Made by a program: the position numbers and the translations under genes
Source of the DNA: UMGS172 sp045578845
Lineage (GTDB): Bacteria > Bacillota > Clostridia > Oscillospirales > Acutalibacteraceae
Direction: 5' to 3'
Length of the DNA: 64,000 nt
Assembly: GCA_045578845.1 (NCBI GenBank)
Contig: JAZNLA010000004.1
Span: 108,205-172,204 of the forward strand
Notes under the pieces: generated by a model
The model's input: only the letters and a program-made list of their open reading frames with translations
Databases searched by the model: none
What the model was told of the DNA's origin: nothing
In this document: piece after piece, positions 51,930 through 61,075 of the stretch
How the letters are laid out: each line of letters opens with the position of its first letter
How positions within the stretch are numbered: the first letter of the stretch is position 1

Positions 51930-51959
51930 AAACGGAATCTCAAAAATGAGATTCCGTTT
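51930..51959 (-). terminator. Rho-independent terminator after dnaJ
   Basis: A 13-bp stem (51930-51942 with 51947-51959) followed on the minus strand by TTCTTATTT. Confidence 0.85.
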
Positions 51960-51965
51960 GATATT

Positions 51966-53126
51966 TTAATCCTTAAAAAACTCTTTAACCTTATCGAAGA
52001 AACCTTTGCGTGTTTTGTAGCAACTGTCATCAACCGCTTCTTCAAACTTTTTAAGCAGTTCTTTTTGCGAATTGTTAAGGTTTTTGGGTATTTCAACTAC
52101 TATTTTTACATACTGGTCGCCACGGCCCGAATAGTTAAGCCGCTCAATACCTTTACCTCTTAGTTTAAACTCATCGCCGGGTTGTGTACCCTCATGTATT
52201 GTGAATTTAACCTTACCATCTAAGGTCGGCACCGTAATATCGGCACCTAAAGCCGCTTGGGTAAAGGTTATGGGGATTTCACAGTAAACATCAAAGCCGT
52301 CACGTTCAAAAATAGGATGCGGCCTAACCGAAATATTTACATGCAAATCTCCGGCGGGACCGCCGTTTACACCCATATCACCGCCGCCGCGAAGGTTGAT
52401 ATACTGTCCATCATCAACACCTGCGGGTATGTTTATTTCACGCTCGGTAGTTCTTCTTACCCTGCCCTTGCCGGCACAGGTTTTACAAGGATATTCAATC
52501 TTTTTACCTGTTCCGCGGCATTGGTCGCAAGCCCTTTGGGTCTGCATTGAACCGAACGGCGTTCTTTGAGTAACATTTATACGGCCCGTACCGTGACAGG
52601 CAGGACAGGTTTTAACCTCGGTTCCCTGCTCGGCACCGTTGCCGCCGCAACTTTGACAGTTTTCAATGCGGGTAACCTTTATTTTTTTGGTACAGCCCTT
52701 TGCTGCTTCCTCAAAACTCAGCACAACCGATGCCGAAGTATCTGCACCGCGTTTAGGTGCATTTGGGTCAGCACGCCTTCCGCCGCCAAATCCACCGCCG
52801 AAGAAACTGCCGAAAATGTCACCTAAATCACCGAAATCCGAACCGCCGAAACCACCAAACCCGCCAAAGCCGCCACCTTGACCTGCACCGTAGTTGGGGT
52901 CTACACCTGCATGGCCGAACTGGTCATAGCGAGCCTTTTTATCACTGTCCGACAAAACCTCATACGCTTCGTTTACTTCTTTAAAACTTTTTTCTGCCTC
53001 AGCATCACCGGGGTGTAAATCGGGGTGGTATTTTTTAGCCATTTTACGGTAGGCTTTTTTAATTTCTTCTTCACCTGCACTACGGTCTATACCAAGCACT
53101 TCATAATAGTCTTTTTTTTCTGCCAA
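51966..53126 (-). CDS. dnaJ: Chaperone DnaJ
   Basis: Hsp40 co-chaperone of DnaK. The 386 residues comprise the J domain (HPD at 34-36), a Gly/Phe-rich linker (about 75-115), four CxxCxGxG zinc repeats (about 150-225) and the C-terminal substrate domain. The initiator is TTG at 53124-53126, with GGGAGTG seven bases upstream; no ATG gives the full J domain. Last gene of hrcA-grpE-dnaK-dnaJ. Confidence 0.97.
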   Translation of the reverse strand: MAEKKDYYEVLGIDRSAGEEEIKKAYRKMAKKYHPDLHPGDAEAEKSFKEVNEAYEVLSDSDKKARYDQFGHAGVDPNYGAGQGGGFGGFGGFGGSDFGDLGDIFGSFFGGGFGGGRRADPNAPKRGADTSASVVLSFEEAAKGCTKKIKVTRIENCQSCGGNGAEQGTEVKTCPACHGTGRINVTQRTPFGSMQTQRACDQCRGTGKKIEYPCKTCAGKGRVRRTTEREINIPAGVDDGQYINLRGGGDMGVNGGPAGDLHVNISVRPHPIFERDGFDVYCEIPITFTQAALGADITVPTLDGKVKFTIHEGTQPGDEFKLRGKGIERLNYSGRGDQYVKIVVEIPKNLNNSQKELLKKFEEAVDDSCYKTRKGFFDKVKEFFKD

Positions 53127-53195
53127 GTGCTAACACTCCCTAAAACCACTTCATAAACGGGCACAAAGTACCCGTTTACAAAGAAGAATAATCAA

Positions 53196-55037
53196 TTATT
53201 TATTAGTATCGTCAACGTCGGTAAAGTCGGCATCGTATACATTATTGGGGTCGGCGTTACCTGCTGCTGCGTTCGGGTCTGCACCGTTGGCACCCGCAGC
53301 CTCTTGTGCGGCTTTATAAACCTTTTCCGATACGGCATAAACCTTTTTCTGAAGTTCGTCATGACGGGTTTTAATAGCGTCAATATCGGTACCCTTCATA
53401 GCCTCTTTAAGAGCCTCTACAGCACCTGTGAGGTCGGTCTTTTCACCCTCGTCAAGTTTATCGCCGAAGTCGGCAATGGTCTTTTCGGTAGTATAGATAA
53501 GTTGGTCGGCGTTATTTCTGAGGTCGGCCTCTTCGCGGCGTTTTTTATCCTCAGCGGCATACTGCTCGGCATCCTTAACAGCCTTATCAATATCATCTTT
53601 AGACATATTGGTGCTTGAAGTAATGGTGATAGACTGCTCTTTTCCGGTGCCGAGGTCTTTTGCCGAAACATTTACGATACCGTTGGCATCAATGTCAAAA
53701 GAAACCTCAATCTGCGGAATACCTCTGGGTGCAGGAGCAATGCCGTCAAGATGGAATACACCGAGTGTCTTGTTGTCTTTTGCAAACTCACGCTCACCTT
53801 GAAGAACATGAACTTCAACCGATGTTTGACCGTCGGCTGCGGTAGAGAAAATCTGACTCTTTTTAGTAGGAATGGTTGTGTTACGGTCGATAACCTTGGT
53901 ACATACACCGCCCATGGTTTCGATACCGAGTGACAACGGAGTAACGTCGAGAAGTAATAATCCCTTAACGTCACCGCCTAAAACACCGCCTTGAAGTGCA
54001 GCACCTACAGCAACACATTCGTCGGGGTTAATGCCCTTAAACGGGTCACGGCCGATAAACTTTTTAACGGCTTCCTGAACAGCGGGAATACGGCTCGAAC
54101 CACCTACCATGAGCACCTTATTGATATCACCTGTATTAAGTCCCGAGTCAGCCAAAGCCTGACGTACAGGTCCCATTGTAGCCTCTACAAGGTCTGCAGT
54201 AAGTTCGTTAAACTTTGCTCTTGTAAGGGTTGCTTCATAGTGTTTGGGTCCAGTTGCATCAACGGTGATAAAGGGAAGATTGATTTCAGCAGAGGTCATA
54301 CCCGAAAGGTCGATTTTAGCCTTTTCAGCCGCCTCTTTTATACGTTGCATAGCCATTTTATCTTGACCTAAATCAATGCCGTTTTCAGCCTTAAAGCCTG
54401 CAACTATCCAATCCATAATACGTTTGTCAAAGTCGTCACCGCCAAGACGGTTATTACCTGCGGTCGCAAGAACTTCCTGAACGCCGTCACCCATTTCGAT
54501 AATAGATACGTCGAATGTGCCGCCGCCGAGGTCATAAACCATAACCTTTTGGTCGTCTTCCTTATCAATACTGTAAGCAAGAGCGGCTGCGGTAGGCTCG
54601 TTGATAATTCTCTTAACCTCTAAGCCTGCAATTCTGCCTGCGTCCTTGGTTGCCTGACGCTGTGCATCGGTAAAGTATGCAGGAACGGTGATAACTGCCT
54701 CACTGACAGTTGTACCGAGGTAAGCCTCTGCATCGGCCTTTAATTTTTGCAAAATGATAGCCGAAATTTCTTGCGGTGTATATTTTTTACCATCAATATC
54801 AACCGAATAAGCAGTACCCATTTCTCTCTTAATTGAAATGACGGTACGGTCGGGGTTGGTGATAGCCTGACGCTTGGCAACCTGACCTACCATTCTTTCG
54901 CCTGCTTTAGAAAATGCAACAACCGACGGTGTAGTTCTGCCGCCTTCGGCGTTAGGAATAACAACGGCTTCGCCGCCTTCCATAACTGCTACACAAGAGT
55001 TGGTTGTACCTAAGTCAATACCTATAATTTTTCCCAT
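53196..55037 (-). CDS. dnaK: Chaperone DnaK (Hsp70)
   Basis: ATP-dependent chaperone. The 613 residues start GKIIGIDLGTTNSCVAVMEGG and include VITVPAYFTDAQRQATKDAG, VYDLGGGTFDVSI and the linker LLLLDVTPLSLGIETMGG before the substrate-binding domain. The C-terminus is Ala/Asn/Asp-rich and ends VDDTNK instead of EEVD, as in bacteria. AGGAGG precedes the ATG. Confidence 0.98.
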   Translation of the reverse strand: MGKIIGIDLGTTNSCVAVMEGGEAVVIPNAEGGRTTPSVVAFSKAGERMVGQVAKRQAITNPDRTVISIKREMGTAYSVDIDGKKYTPQEISAIILQKLKADAEAYLGTTVSEAVITVPAYFTDAQRQATKDAGRIAGLEVKRIINEPTAAALAYSIDKEDDQKVMVYDLGGGTFDVSIIEMGDGVQEVLATAGNNRLGGDDFDKRIMDWIVAGFKAENGIDLGQDKMAMQRIKEAAEKAKIDLSGMTSAEINLPFITVDATGPKHYEATLTRAKFNELTADLVEATMGPVRQALADSGLNTGDINKVLMVGGSSRIPAVQEAVKKFIGRDPFKGINPDECVAVGAALQGGVLGGDVKGLLLLDVTPLSLGIETMGGVCTKVIDRNTTIPTKKSQIFSTAADGQTSVEVHVLQGEREFAKDNKTLGVFHLDGIAPAPRGIPQIEVSFDIDANGIVNVSAKDLGTGKEQSITITSSTNMSKDDIDKAVKDAEQYAAEDKKRREEADLRNNADQLIYTTEKTIADFGDKLDEGEKTDLTGAVEALKEAMKGTDIDAIKTRHDELQKKVYAVSEKVYKAAQEAAGANGADPNAAAGNADPNNVYDADFTDVDDTNK

Positions 55038-55071
55038 GATAATTTCCTCCTAAAGTAAATTGTTTGTTTAT

Positions 55072-55605
55072 TTAATTGGCGACCTGAACCATTGCAGGTC
55101 TTATAACAGTATCGCCGATTTTATAGCCTTTTTGTAAGACTGCACATATTACGTTTTCGCCTAATGTTTCATCTTCTATGTGCATAACCGCCTCATGGCA
55201 ATTAGGGTCGAATTGGTCACCTACGGCACCTACTTCAACCATACCGATAGCCTTTACAGCCTCATCAAACTGTTTAACGGTAAGTTCAATACCCTTTGCA
55301 TATTCGGCACTGCCGCTGTCGTAAGCCTTTGAACGCTCGACATTATCGAAAATGGGCAAAAGTTTTTTGAGCAAAGCCGCTTTTGTGTATTCAGCCGCGG
55401 CAAGACTTTCCCTTTCGGTACGGCGTTTAAAATTATCAAACTCTGCCGCAGTTCTTAACAGCAAATCATCTTTAGCAGCCAATTCCTCTTTAAGTTTGGC
55501 GATTTCCGCCGACTGTTTATCGGCCTTTTTTGTTGATTTCTTTTCCGATTTTACCTCAGTTTTGGTTTCTTGCACTTCGGTTTCGGGTGTCTTATTTTCC
55601 GACAC
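55072..55605 (-). CDS. grpE: Nucleotide exchange factor GrpE
   Basis: Releases ADP from DnaK. The 177 residues have a charged disordered N-terminus (1-35), a long dimerising helix (AKLKEELAAKDDLLLRTAAEFDNFKRRTERE) and the C-terminal beta-domain with FDPNCHEAVMHIEDETLGENVICAVLQKGYKIGDTVIRPAMVQV. Located between hrcA and dnaK. Confidence 0.97.
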   Translation of the reverse strand: MSENKTPETEVQETKTEVKSEKKSTKKADKQSAEIAKLKEELAAKDDLLLRTAAEFDNFKRRTERESLAAAEYTKAALLKKLLPIFDNVERSKAYDSGSAEYAKGIELTVKQFDEAVKAIGMVEVGAVGDQFDPNCHEAVMHIEDETLGENVICAVLQKGYKIGDTVIRPAMVQVAN

Positions 55606-55631
55606 TTATATCATTCCTTTCGGTTTTGATT

Positions 55632-56669
55632 TTATGTTTCTTCAAGGTCCCTAATGGCATTTGTGGTTACTTCGCCGAGTTTATATGCAAAATACTCCAC
55701 ACTCGGTATAATGTATTCATACGCCATTCTTTGAGGACCGAGTACACCTATTCTGCCGACATCTTCGCCGCCGATACTGTACTTTGCGATAATTATGTTA
55801 GAAGGCCTTAGTTCTTCAATTCCTGTTTTATCACCGAAAACTATTTCAATATCACCGCTTACATCGGCAAGCATTGAAAAAAGCAATTCTTCTCTGGTTA
55901 AAAAACCTAATAACGCTTTTGTATGGTTTTCGTTGCCGTAACACTTCATCAAATTCGACTTACCTTTAACACTTACCGTTTTGGACTGCAAATTCTCTAT
56001 GATTTCAAACACACTTGAAATAAGCGGTGTTAAAAGCAAGGACAGTTCAGCACTTCTCGCTACAAGTGACTGTAAATATGCGGGAGTAAAAAGCGATAAC
56101 TCCTTACCTATTATATTTACATTCACAAGACGGTTAAAATACAAGATAAGTTCGGGCGATAAATCAAACGCACTGCGGCAAAGACGGCTACGTGTCAGTC
56201 CGTCAGATGTTATTAAAAACAAAACGCAACTGCGTCTGCCCATAGGCATTATATCAACTCGGCGGACATAGGCTTCGCTTTTTGATATGGTTGCCGTTAT
56301 AGTCGGAAAACCCGTAAGGTCCGACAAAACCTGCCCTGCGACCTCCGACAACTGTTCGGGGTTTTTAGCGGCGTCACCCAACATTTTATCTATTATGAGT
56401 TTTAAATCATCGGGCACCGTGCGGCGGCTCATAAGTTTGTCAAAATAAAAATCATATCCTAAACTTGTAGGTTTTCTTCCCGCCGAAGTATGAGGCTGCT
56501 CTAACAGTCCCAATTCGCACAGTTCACTCATTTCGTTGCGAAGTGTTGCCGACGATACGCCGAGTCCCGTTAAATCAATAAGCAGTTTTGAACCGACCGG
56601 CTCACCCGTTTTGATATAATTTTTAATAATAGCGGCAAGTATTATTCGCTTTCTTTCGCTTAAATCCAC
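55632..56669 (-). CDS. hrcA: Heat-inducible transcription repressor HrcA
   Basis: Represses the heat-shock operon by binding CIRCE, with GroEL as co-factor. The 345 residues contain the N-terminal winged helix (LSERKRIILAAIIKNYIKTGEPVGSKLL, then SSATLRNEMSELCELGLLEQPHTSAGRKPT), then the GAF-like and dimerisation parts. GTG initiator with GGTGG upstream. The CIRCE lies 16 bases before it, so the repressor controls its own operon. Confidence 0.97.
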   Translation of the reverse strand: MDLSERKRIILAAIIKNYIKTGEPVGSKLLIDLTGLGVSSATLRNEMSELCELGLLEQPHTSAGRKPTSLGYDFYFDKLMSRRTVPDDLKLIIDKMLGDAAKNPEQLSEVAGQVLSDLTGFPTITATISKSEAYVRRVDIMPMGRRSCVLFLITSDGLTRSRLCRSAFDLSPELILYFNRLVNVNIIGKELSLFTPAYLQSLVARSAELSLLLTPLISSVFEIIENLQSKTVSVKGKSNLMKCYGNENHTKALLGFLTREELLFSMLADVSGDIEIVFGDKTGIEELRPSNIIIAKYSIGGEDVGRIGVLGPQRMAYEYIIPSVEYFAYKLGEVTTNAIRDLEET

Positions 56670-56684
56670 CGTTTCACCACCCTT

Positions 56685-56711
56685 TTAGCACTCTTGCCTT
56701 TCGAGTGCTAA
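56685..56711. promoter_or_regulatory. CIRCE operator (HrcA-binding site)
   Basis: A perfect inverted repeat TTAGCACTC (56685-56693), 9 bases, GAGTGCTAA (56703-56711), between the promoter and the hrcA start. Confidence 0.97.
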
Positions 56712-56718
56712 CAACTAT

Positions 56719-56746
56719 ATATTACCATATTTTTTCGGTTTGTCAA
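56719..56746 (-). promoter_or_regulatory. SigA-type promoter of the heat-shock operon
   Basis: Minus-strand TTGACA (56741-56746), a 16-base spacer and TAATAT (56719-56724); the CIRCE follows within the initially transcribed region. Confidence 0.8.
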
Positions 56747-56851
56747 TAGTTTTTACTAAAAATTTCAAAATATTTTTTGACTTTCTTTGACCTTTAATTC
56801 ATGAAAATCCCCCAAACCGCTTAGAATAAGGGCTTGAGGGCTATTATGAGA

Positions 56852-57745
56852 TTATATTTTATAATTTTCTATCTTTCTAATTAACATTCTGCCTATATCG
56901 TGCAGATATTTTGCCGCAGCGTCTACGGTTTCTTCATTTATATACTTGAATAAATTTTCACTTTCAAAGGTAAAATCACCTTTGAAACCTATTTCGGCAA
57001 GTGCCTTTGTAACCTCTTCCCAATTCACATCGCCCGCAAGTGCCGATAACGGCTCTACATGACTGTCACTCTTGCCGTTGTTATCGTGAATGTGAAGGGC
57101 TACAAGTCTTTCACTGCCTAACTGTCTTATAATATCTTCCGCTTTTTGACCGACAAGACCGCAATGACCGATATCAAGACAGGCACCGAAATTAGGACTC
57201 TTAATCATATCAACATACTCACAAAACTCAGGTCCGCGTGAGCACACACTGTCTATAATAATTTTAGTTGAATAGTTTATCTGCCACATATTTTCGGTGG
57301 CAATTATAATATTATTTTTCTCAGCCAAGGGCATTAATGAACTATAAAATTCATAATTCATCTGTTTTAAAATTTCGCTGTTGTTTTTATCAACATAATG
57401 CAAATGTTGCATTGGGTGAACAACTATCACCTTTGCACCTAAAAAACCTGCAATTTCAATGCCTTTTTTGACGTTTACAAAAGCCTCTTTTGTTTTTTCT
57501 TCTTCAAGAAAAGAGGTCGGATAGTATGCGTGAGCTTGATTGAATACAATATTATTTTTATTTGCTACCTCTAAAAGTTCTTTCGCCTTTTCCATATAAT
57601 TGTCATTCGCAAAGAAAAAGTTATCTTTTTCCAAAGAGGTCATAGATATATCAACTGCGTCAAAACCCGCTTTTGCTATAATTTCTATCGCCCTTTTGTA
57701 CCCGAACTTCACATCAAGTAAACAAGTAGTGGTTGAAAGTAGCAT
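56852..57745 (-). CDS. Sugar phosphate isomerase/epimerase-like TIM-barrel protein
   Basis: A 297-residue protein of the xylose-isomerase-like/AP-endonuclease-2 fold. Metal-ligand positions are visible in VHPMQHLHY, IIATENMW, LDIGHCGL, LHIHDNNGKSDSHVEPLSALAGDVNWEEV and FTFESEN. Such proteins isomerise or epimerise sugars, inositols or hydroxypyruvate-type compounds, and substrate cannot be assigned. Single leftward gene, divergent from aconitase. Confidence 0.85.
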   Translation of the reverse strand: MLLSTTTCLLDVKFGYKRAIEIIAKAGFDAVDISMTSLEKDNFFFANDNYMEKAKELLEVANKNNIVFNQAHAYYPTSFLEEEKTKEAFVNVKKGIEIAGFLGAKVIVVHPMQHLHYVDKNNSEILKQMNYEFYSSLMPLAEKNNIIIATENMWQINYSTKIIIDSVCSRGPEFCEYVDMIKSPNFGACLDIGHCGLVGQKAEDIIRQLGSERLVALHIHDNNGKSDSHVEPLSALAGDVNWEEVTKALAEIGFKGDFTFESENLFKYINEETVDAAAKYLHDIGRMLIRKIENYKI

Positions 57746-57769
57746 AAAAACACCTGCCTTTGTTTTAAA

Positions 57770-57798
57770 ATTATATCACTCGATGTTATCGAATGCAA
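57770..57798 (-). promoter_or_regulatory. Promoter with dyad in the spacer for the isomerase-like gene
   Basis: Minus-strand TTGCAT (57793-57798), a 17-base spacer and TATAAT (57770-57775). The spacer contains the dyad TCGAT-GTT-ATCGA (57780-57792), well placed for a repressor. Confidence 0.65.
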
Positions 57799-57845
57799 GG
57801 TAATTTTAAAATTTTAAAAAGTTATTTATTTTTTTAACAAAGTTG

Positions 57846-57863
57846 TTGTTAAATTCTTGACAA
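57846..57863 (+). promoter_or_regulatory. Rex-type operator overlapping the aconitase -35
   Basis: TTGTTAAATTCTTGACAA matches the Rex consensus TTGTTAAnnnnTTAACAA at all positions but one. An extra TTAACAA half-site lies at 57834-57840. The gene for Rex is the third gene downstream. Confidence 0.75.
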
Positions 57864-57885
57864 ATAGGTCGATTTGTAGGATAAT
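57857..57885 (+). promoter_or_regulatory. SigA-type promoter of the acn-icd-rex unit
   Basis: Perfect TTGACA (57857-57862), a 17-base spacer and GATAAT (57880-57885). The -35 is embedded in the Rex-like operator, so Rex binding would block RNA polymerase. Confidence 0.85.
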
Positions 57886-57913
57886 GATATATATTTTTTT
57901 AGGAGTTGATTTT

Positions 57914-59854
57914 ATGGGACTTACAATTGCCCAAAAGATTCTTAAAGCCCATATCGTTGACGGTGAAATGATACCGGGTACCGATATCGGACTTAAAATC
58001 GACCAAACACTGACACAAGACGCTACAGGCACAATGGCATACCTCGAATTTGAGGCTATGGGTGTTGACCGCGTAAAAACCGAGCGTTCGGTGGCTTATA
58101 TTGACCACAACACACTTCAAACAGGTTTTGAAAATGCCGATGACCATAGATTTATTCAGTCTATTGCCAAAAAGCACGGTATATACTATTCTCGCCCCGG
58201 TAACGGTATCTGCCACCAGATACACTTAGAGCGTTTCGGAAAACCCGGTAAAACCCTTATCGGTTCCGACTCGCACACACCGACCGGCGGCGGTATCGGT
58301 ATGCTTGCTATTGGTGCAGGCGGTATGGATGTTGCCGTTGCCATGGGCGGCGGTGCTTACTATATTCCCTGTCCCAAAATGCTTCGCGTTAACCTCAGCG
58401 GCAAACTTTCACCCTTTGTTTCGGCTAAGGATGTTATTTTGGAAGTACTCCGTCAGTTAAGTGTTAAAGGCGGTGTTGGTTACATAGTTGAATATGCAGG
58501 CGAAGGTGTTAAAACACTGTCGGTTCCCGAACGTGCAACCATTACCAACATGGGTGCAGAACTCGGTGCTACTACCTCTATCTTCCCGTCTGACGAAATC
58601 ACCAAGGCTTTCTTAAAAGCACAAGACCGCGAAGAAGACTTCACCGAACTTTCAAGCGACAGTGATGCAACATATGACAAAGAAATTTATGTTGATTTAT
58701 CAAGTTTAGAGCCGCTTGCCGCTATGCCCCATATGCCCGATAACGTTAAAAAGATTACTGAAATAGGCAAAATGAAGGTTGACCAAGTACTTATCGGAAG
58801 TTGCACCAACTCTTCACTTTATGACATGTTAAAGGTTGCCGCAATTTTAGACGGCAAAACGGTTGACCCAAGCGTTTCGGTCGGTATCGCCCCCGGTTCC
58901 AAGCAGGTATTTAATATGCTTGCCGACTGCGGTGCATTATCTAAACTCATTGCCGCCGGTGCCCGTATTTTGGAATGTGCTTGCGGACCTTGTATCGGTA
59001 TGGGACAATCGCCCAACTCGGCAGGTATTTCGCTTAGAACATTTAACCGTAACTTTGAAGGCCGTTCGGGCACTCAAGATGCGGGTGTTTACCTCGTAAG
59101 TCCCGAAACAGCCGCAGCCGCCGCTCTTACAGGTTATCTTACCGACCCGAGAACGTTGGACTGCAATCTTGAAAACATCAAATTACCCGAAAAGTTCCTT
59201 ATAAACGATAATATGATTGACACACCCGCTGCTGTAGACGAGGCTAAAGATGTTAAAATCCTACGCGGTCCCAACATTAAACCTTTCCCGAAGACCGAGC
59301 CGTTGGGTGACGAAATTTCCGCCAAGGCAGTACTTAAGGTCGGCGACAATATCACAACCGACCACATCATGCCTGCAGGTGCAAAGATTCTTCCCTACCG
59401 TTCAAATATTCCTTATCTTTCCAACTTCTGTTTCACACGCTGTGATGAAAACTTCCCCGAAAACTGCAAAAAAGAGGGCAAAGGAATTATCATAGGCGGC
59501 GAAAACTACGGACAGGGCTCTTCGCGTGAGCACGCTGCTTTGGTACCTCTTTATTTAGGTATTAAGGCTGTTATTGCAAAATCGTTTGCCCGTATCCATG
59601 CCGCAAACCTCATTAACGCAGGTATTTTACCTCTTACATTTAAAAACCCCGATGATTATGATAAGATTTTGCAATTTAACCTGCTTACACTTCCTAATCT
59701 TAAAGCAAGCATTGAAAATAATGCAGAAACTGTTTCACTGAAAAATGAAACCACAAACGAAGAATATGATGTAGTTCCCATGCTTTCCGGCCGTTCAAAG
59801 GATATCATCTTAGCCGGCGGACTGCTTAACTACACAAAACTTAATTCAAAGTAA
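57914..59854 (+). CDS. acn: Aconitate hydratase (Aquifex-type)
   Basis: Isomerises citrate and isocitrate. The 646 residues match the shorter single-chain aconitase type. [4Fe-4S] ligands lie in IGSCTNSS and CACGPCIGMG; other active-site motifs are GSDSHTPTGGGIGMLAIGAGG, DHIMPAG and the C-terminal swivel domain with GGENYGQGSSREHAALVP. ATG 57914 follows AGGAG; the frame opening at 57857 starts in the promoter. LeuC/homoaconitase relatives are possible, but the adjacent isocitrate dehydrogenase supports aconitase. Confidence 0.93.
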   Translation: MGLTIAQKILKAHIVDGEMIPGTDIGLKIDQTLTQDATGTMAYLEFEAMGVDRVKTERSVAYIDHNTLQTGFENADDHRFIQSIAKKHGIYYSRPGNGICHQIHLERFGKPGKTLIGSDSHTPTGGGIGMLAIGAGGMDVAVAMGGGAYYIPCPKMLRVNLSGKLSPFVSAKDVILEVLRQLSVKGGVGYIVEYAGEGVKTLSVPERATITNMGAELGATTSIFPSDEITKAFLKAQDREEDFTELSSDSDATYDKEIYVDLSSLEPLAAMPHMPDNVKKITEIGKMKVDQVLIGSCTNSSLYDMLKVAAILDGKTVDPSVSVGIAPGSKQVFNMLADCGALSKLIAAGARILECACGPCIGMGQSPNSAGISLRTFNRNFEGRSGTQDAGVYLVSPETAAAAALTGYLTDPRTLDCNLENIKLPEKFLINDNMIDTPAAVDEAKDVKILRGPNIKPFPKTEPLGDEISAKAVLKVGDNITTDHIMPAGAKILPYRSNIPYLSNFCFTRCDENFPENCKKEGKGIIIGGENYGQGSSREHAALVPLYLGIKAVIAKSFARIHAANLINAGILPLTFKNPDDYDKILQFNLLTLPNLKASIENNAETVSLKNETTNEEYDVVPMLSGRSKDIILAGGLLNYTKLNSK

Positions 59855-59869
59855 CGAAAGGTGACTAAA

Positions 59870-61039
59870 ATGAATAACGAAATGATTAAAGAGTCGGTTG
59901 CAAAATTTGAGCAACTGCTGATAGCCCAAGCCGAGCGTGCCGAAAGAATAAAGGCAGAGAAAGATTTTGTTGACTACGACTCACTCGATAAACTTATCAT
60001 CGGTGTTTGCGGCGGCGATGGTATAGGTCCCGTTATCACACATGAAGCAGAACGTGTGCTTCGTTTCTTACTTGCTAAAGACGTAGATGCAGGCAAAATC
60101 GTATTTAACGAGGTTGACGGTCTTACAATTGAAAACCGTGCCGCAGTCGGCAAAGCAATTCCCGATGACGTTTTAGCAGAACTCAAAAAATGCCATGTCA
60201 TCTTAAAAGGCCCCACAACCACACCCAGAGCAGGTGACCCGTGGCCCAACATCGAAAGTGCCAACGTTGCCATGCGTAAAGAACTTGATTTGTTTGCCAA
60301 TCTTCGCCCCGTTCGTGTACCCGAACAAGGTATCGACTGGACCTTCTTCCGTGAGAACACCGAAGGCGGTTATGCAGTAGGCTCTCAAGGTATGCACATA
60401 ACCGACGATTTGGCGGTTGACTTTGTTGTTGCTACATCCGAAGGTTGCGAAAGAATTGCCCGTCTTGCTTACGAATACGCAAGAAAGAATAAAAAAGAAC
60501 GCGTTTCGATTATCACCAAGGCTAACGTTATTAAAACCACAGACGGTAAATTCCTTAAAATTTGCCAAAAAGTCGGCGAAGAATACCCCGAAATCACTAC
60601 CGACGACTGGTACATTGACATTACCACCGCAAAACTTATCGACGAAAAACGCCGCAGGGATTTCAAAGTATTCGTTCTTCCTAACCTTTACGGCGATATT
60701 ATCACCGACGAGGCTGCTGAATTCCAAGGCGGCGTAGGTACTGCAGGCAGTGCCAATATCGGTAAAAAATACGCTATGTTTGAGGCTATCCACGGCTCGG
60801 CACCGAGAATGGTTGCCGAAGGCAGAGATAAGTATGCCGACCCCTGTTCTATGCTTCGTGCCGCCGTCATGTTGCTTTCGCATATAGGCAAGCAAACCGA
60901 GGCCGACCTTTTAGAGCGTGCACTTGACAAATGTATGTACGAAGAAAAGAAACTTACCATCACCGGCCGTGACACCGGTTGCACCTGCAACGAGTTCGGC
61001 GACTATGTCATGGATACCGTTCGTACACTTGCAAAATAA
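59870..61039 (+). CDS. icd: Isocitrate dehydrogenase, NAD-type
   Basis: Oxidatively decarboxylates isocitrate to 2-oxoglutarate, supplying glutamate. The 389 residues include GVCGGDGIGPVI, NIESANVAMRKELDLFANLRPVR, FRENTEGGYAVGS, TKANVIKTTDGKF and GDIITDEAAEFQGGVGTAGSANIG. The relation to isopropylmalate dehydrogenase is close, but the context next to aconitase favours ICDH. NAD versus NADP preference is inferred from the family. ATG 59870 follows GAAAGGTG. Confidence 0.9.
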   Translation: MNNEMIKESVAKFEQLLIAQAERAERIKAEKDFVDYDSLDKLIIGVCGGDGIGPVITHEAERVLRFLLAKDVDAGKIVFNEVDGLTIENRAAVGKAIPDDVLAELKKCHVILKGPTTTPRAGDPWPNIESANVAMRKELDLFANLRPVRVPEQGIDWTFFRENTEGGYAVGSQGMHITDDLAVDFVVATSEGCERIARLAYEYARKNKKERVSIITKANVIKTTDGKFLKICQKVGEEYPEITTDDWYIDITTAKLIDEKRRRDFKVFVLPNLYGDIITDEAAEFQGGVGTAGSANIGKKYAMFEAIHGSAPRMVAEGRDKYADPCSMLRAAVMLLSHIGKQTEADLLERALDKCMYEEKKLTITGRDTGCTCNEFGDYVMDTVRTLAK

Positions 61040-61075
61040 TTTCGCTTTCAATTAAACGAAAGGACTAATAAACCA

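Noticed and set aside
53127..53140. TTAGCAC next to the dnaJ start as a second CIRCE
   Set aside because: Only one half-site exists; the partner GAGTGCTAA at the proper 9-base spacing is absent.
57834..57852. TTAACAA-N5-TTGTTAA as the main Rex site
   Set aside because: The half-sites are in the opposite order to the Rex consensus; the neighbouring 57846-57863 site fits much better.
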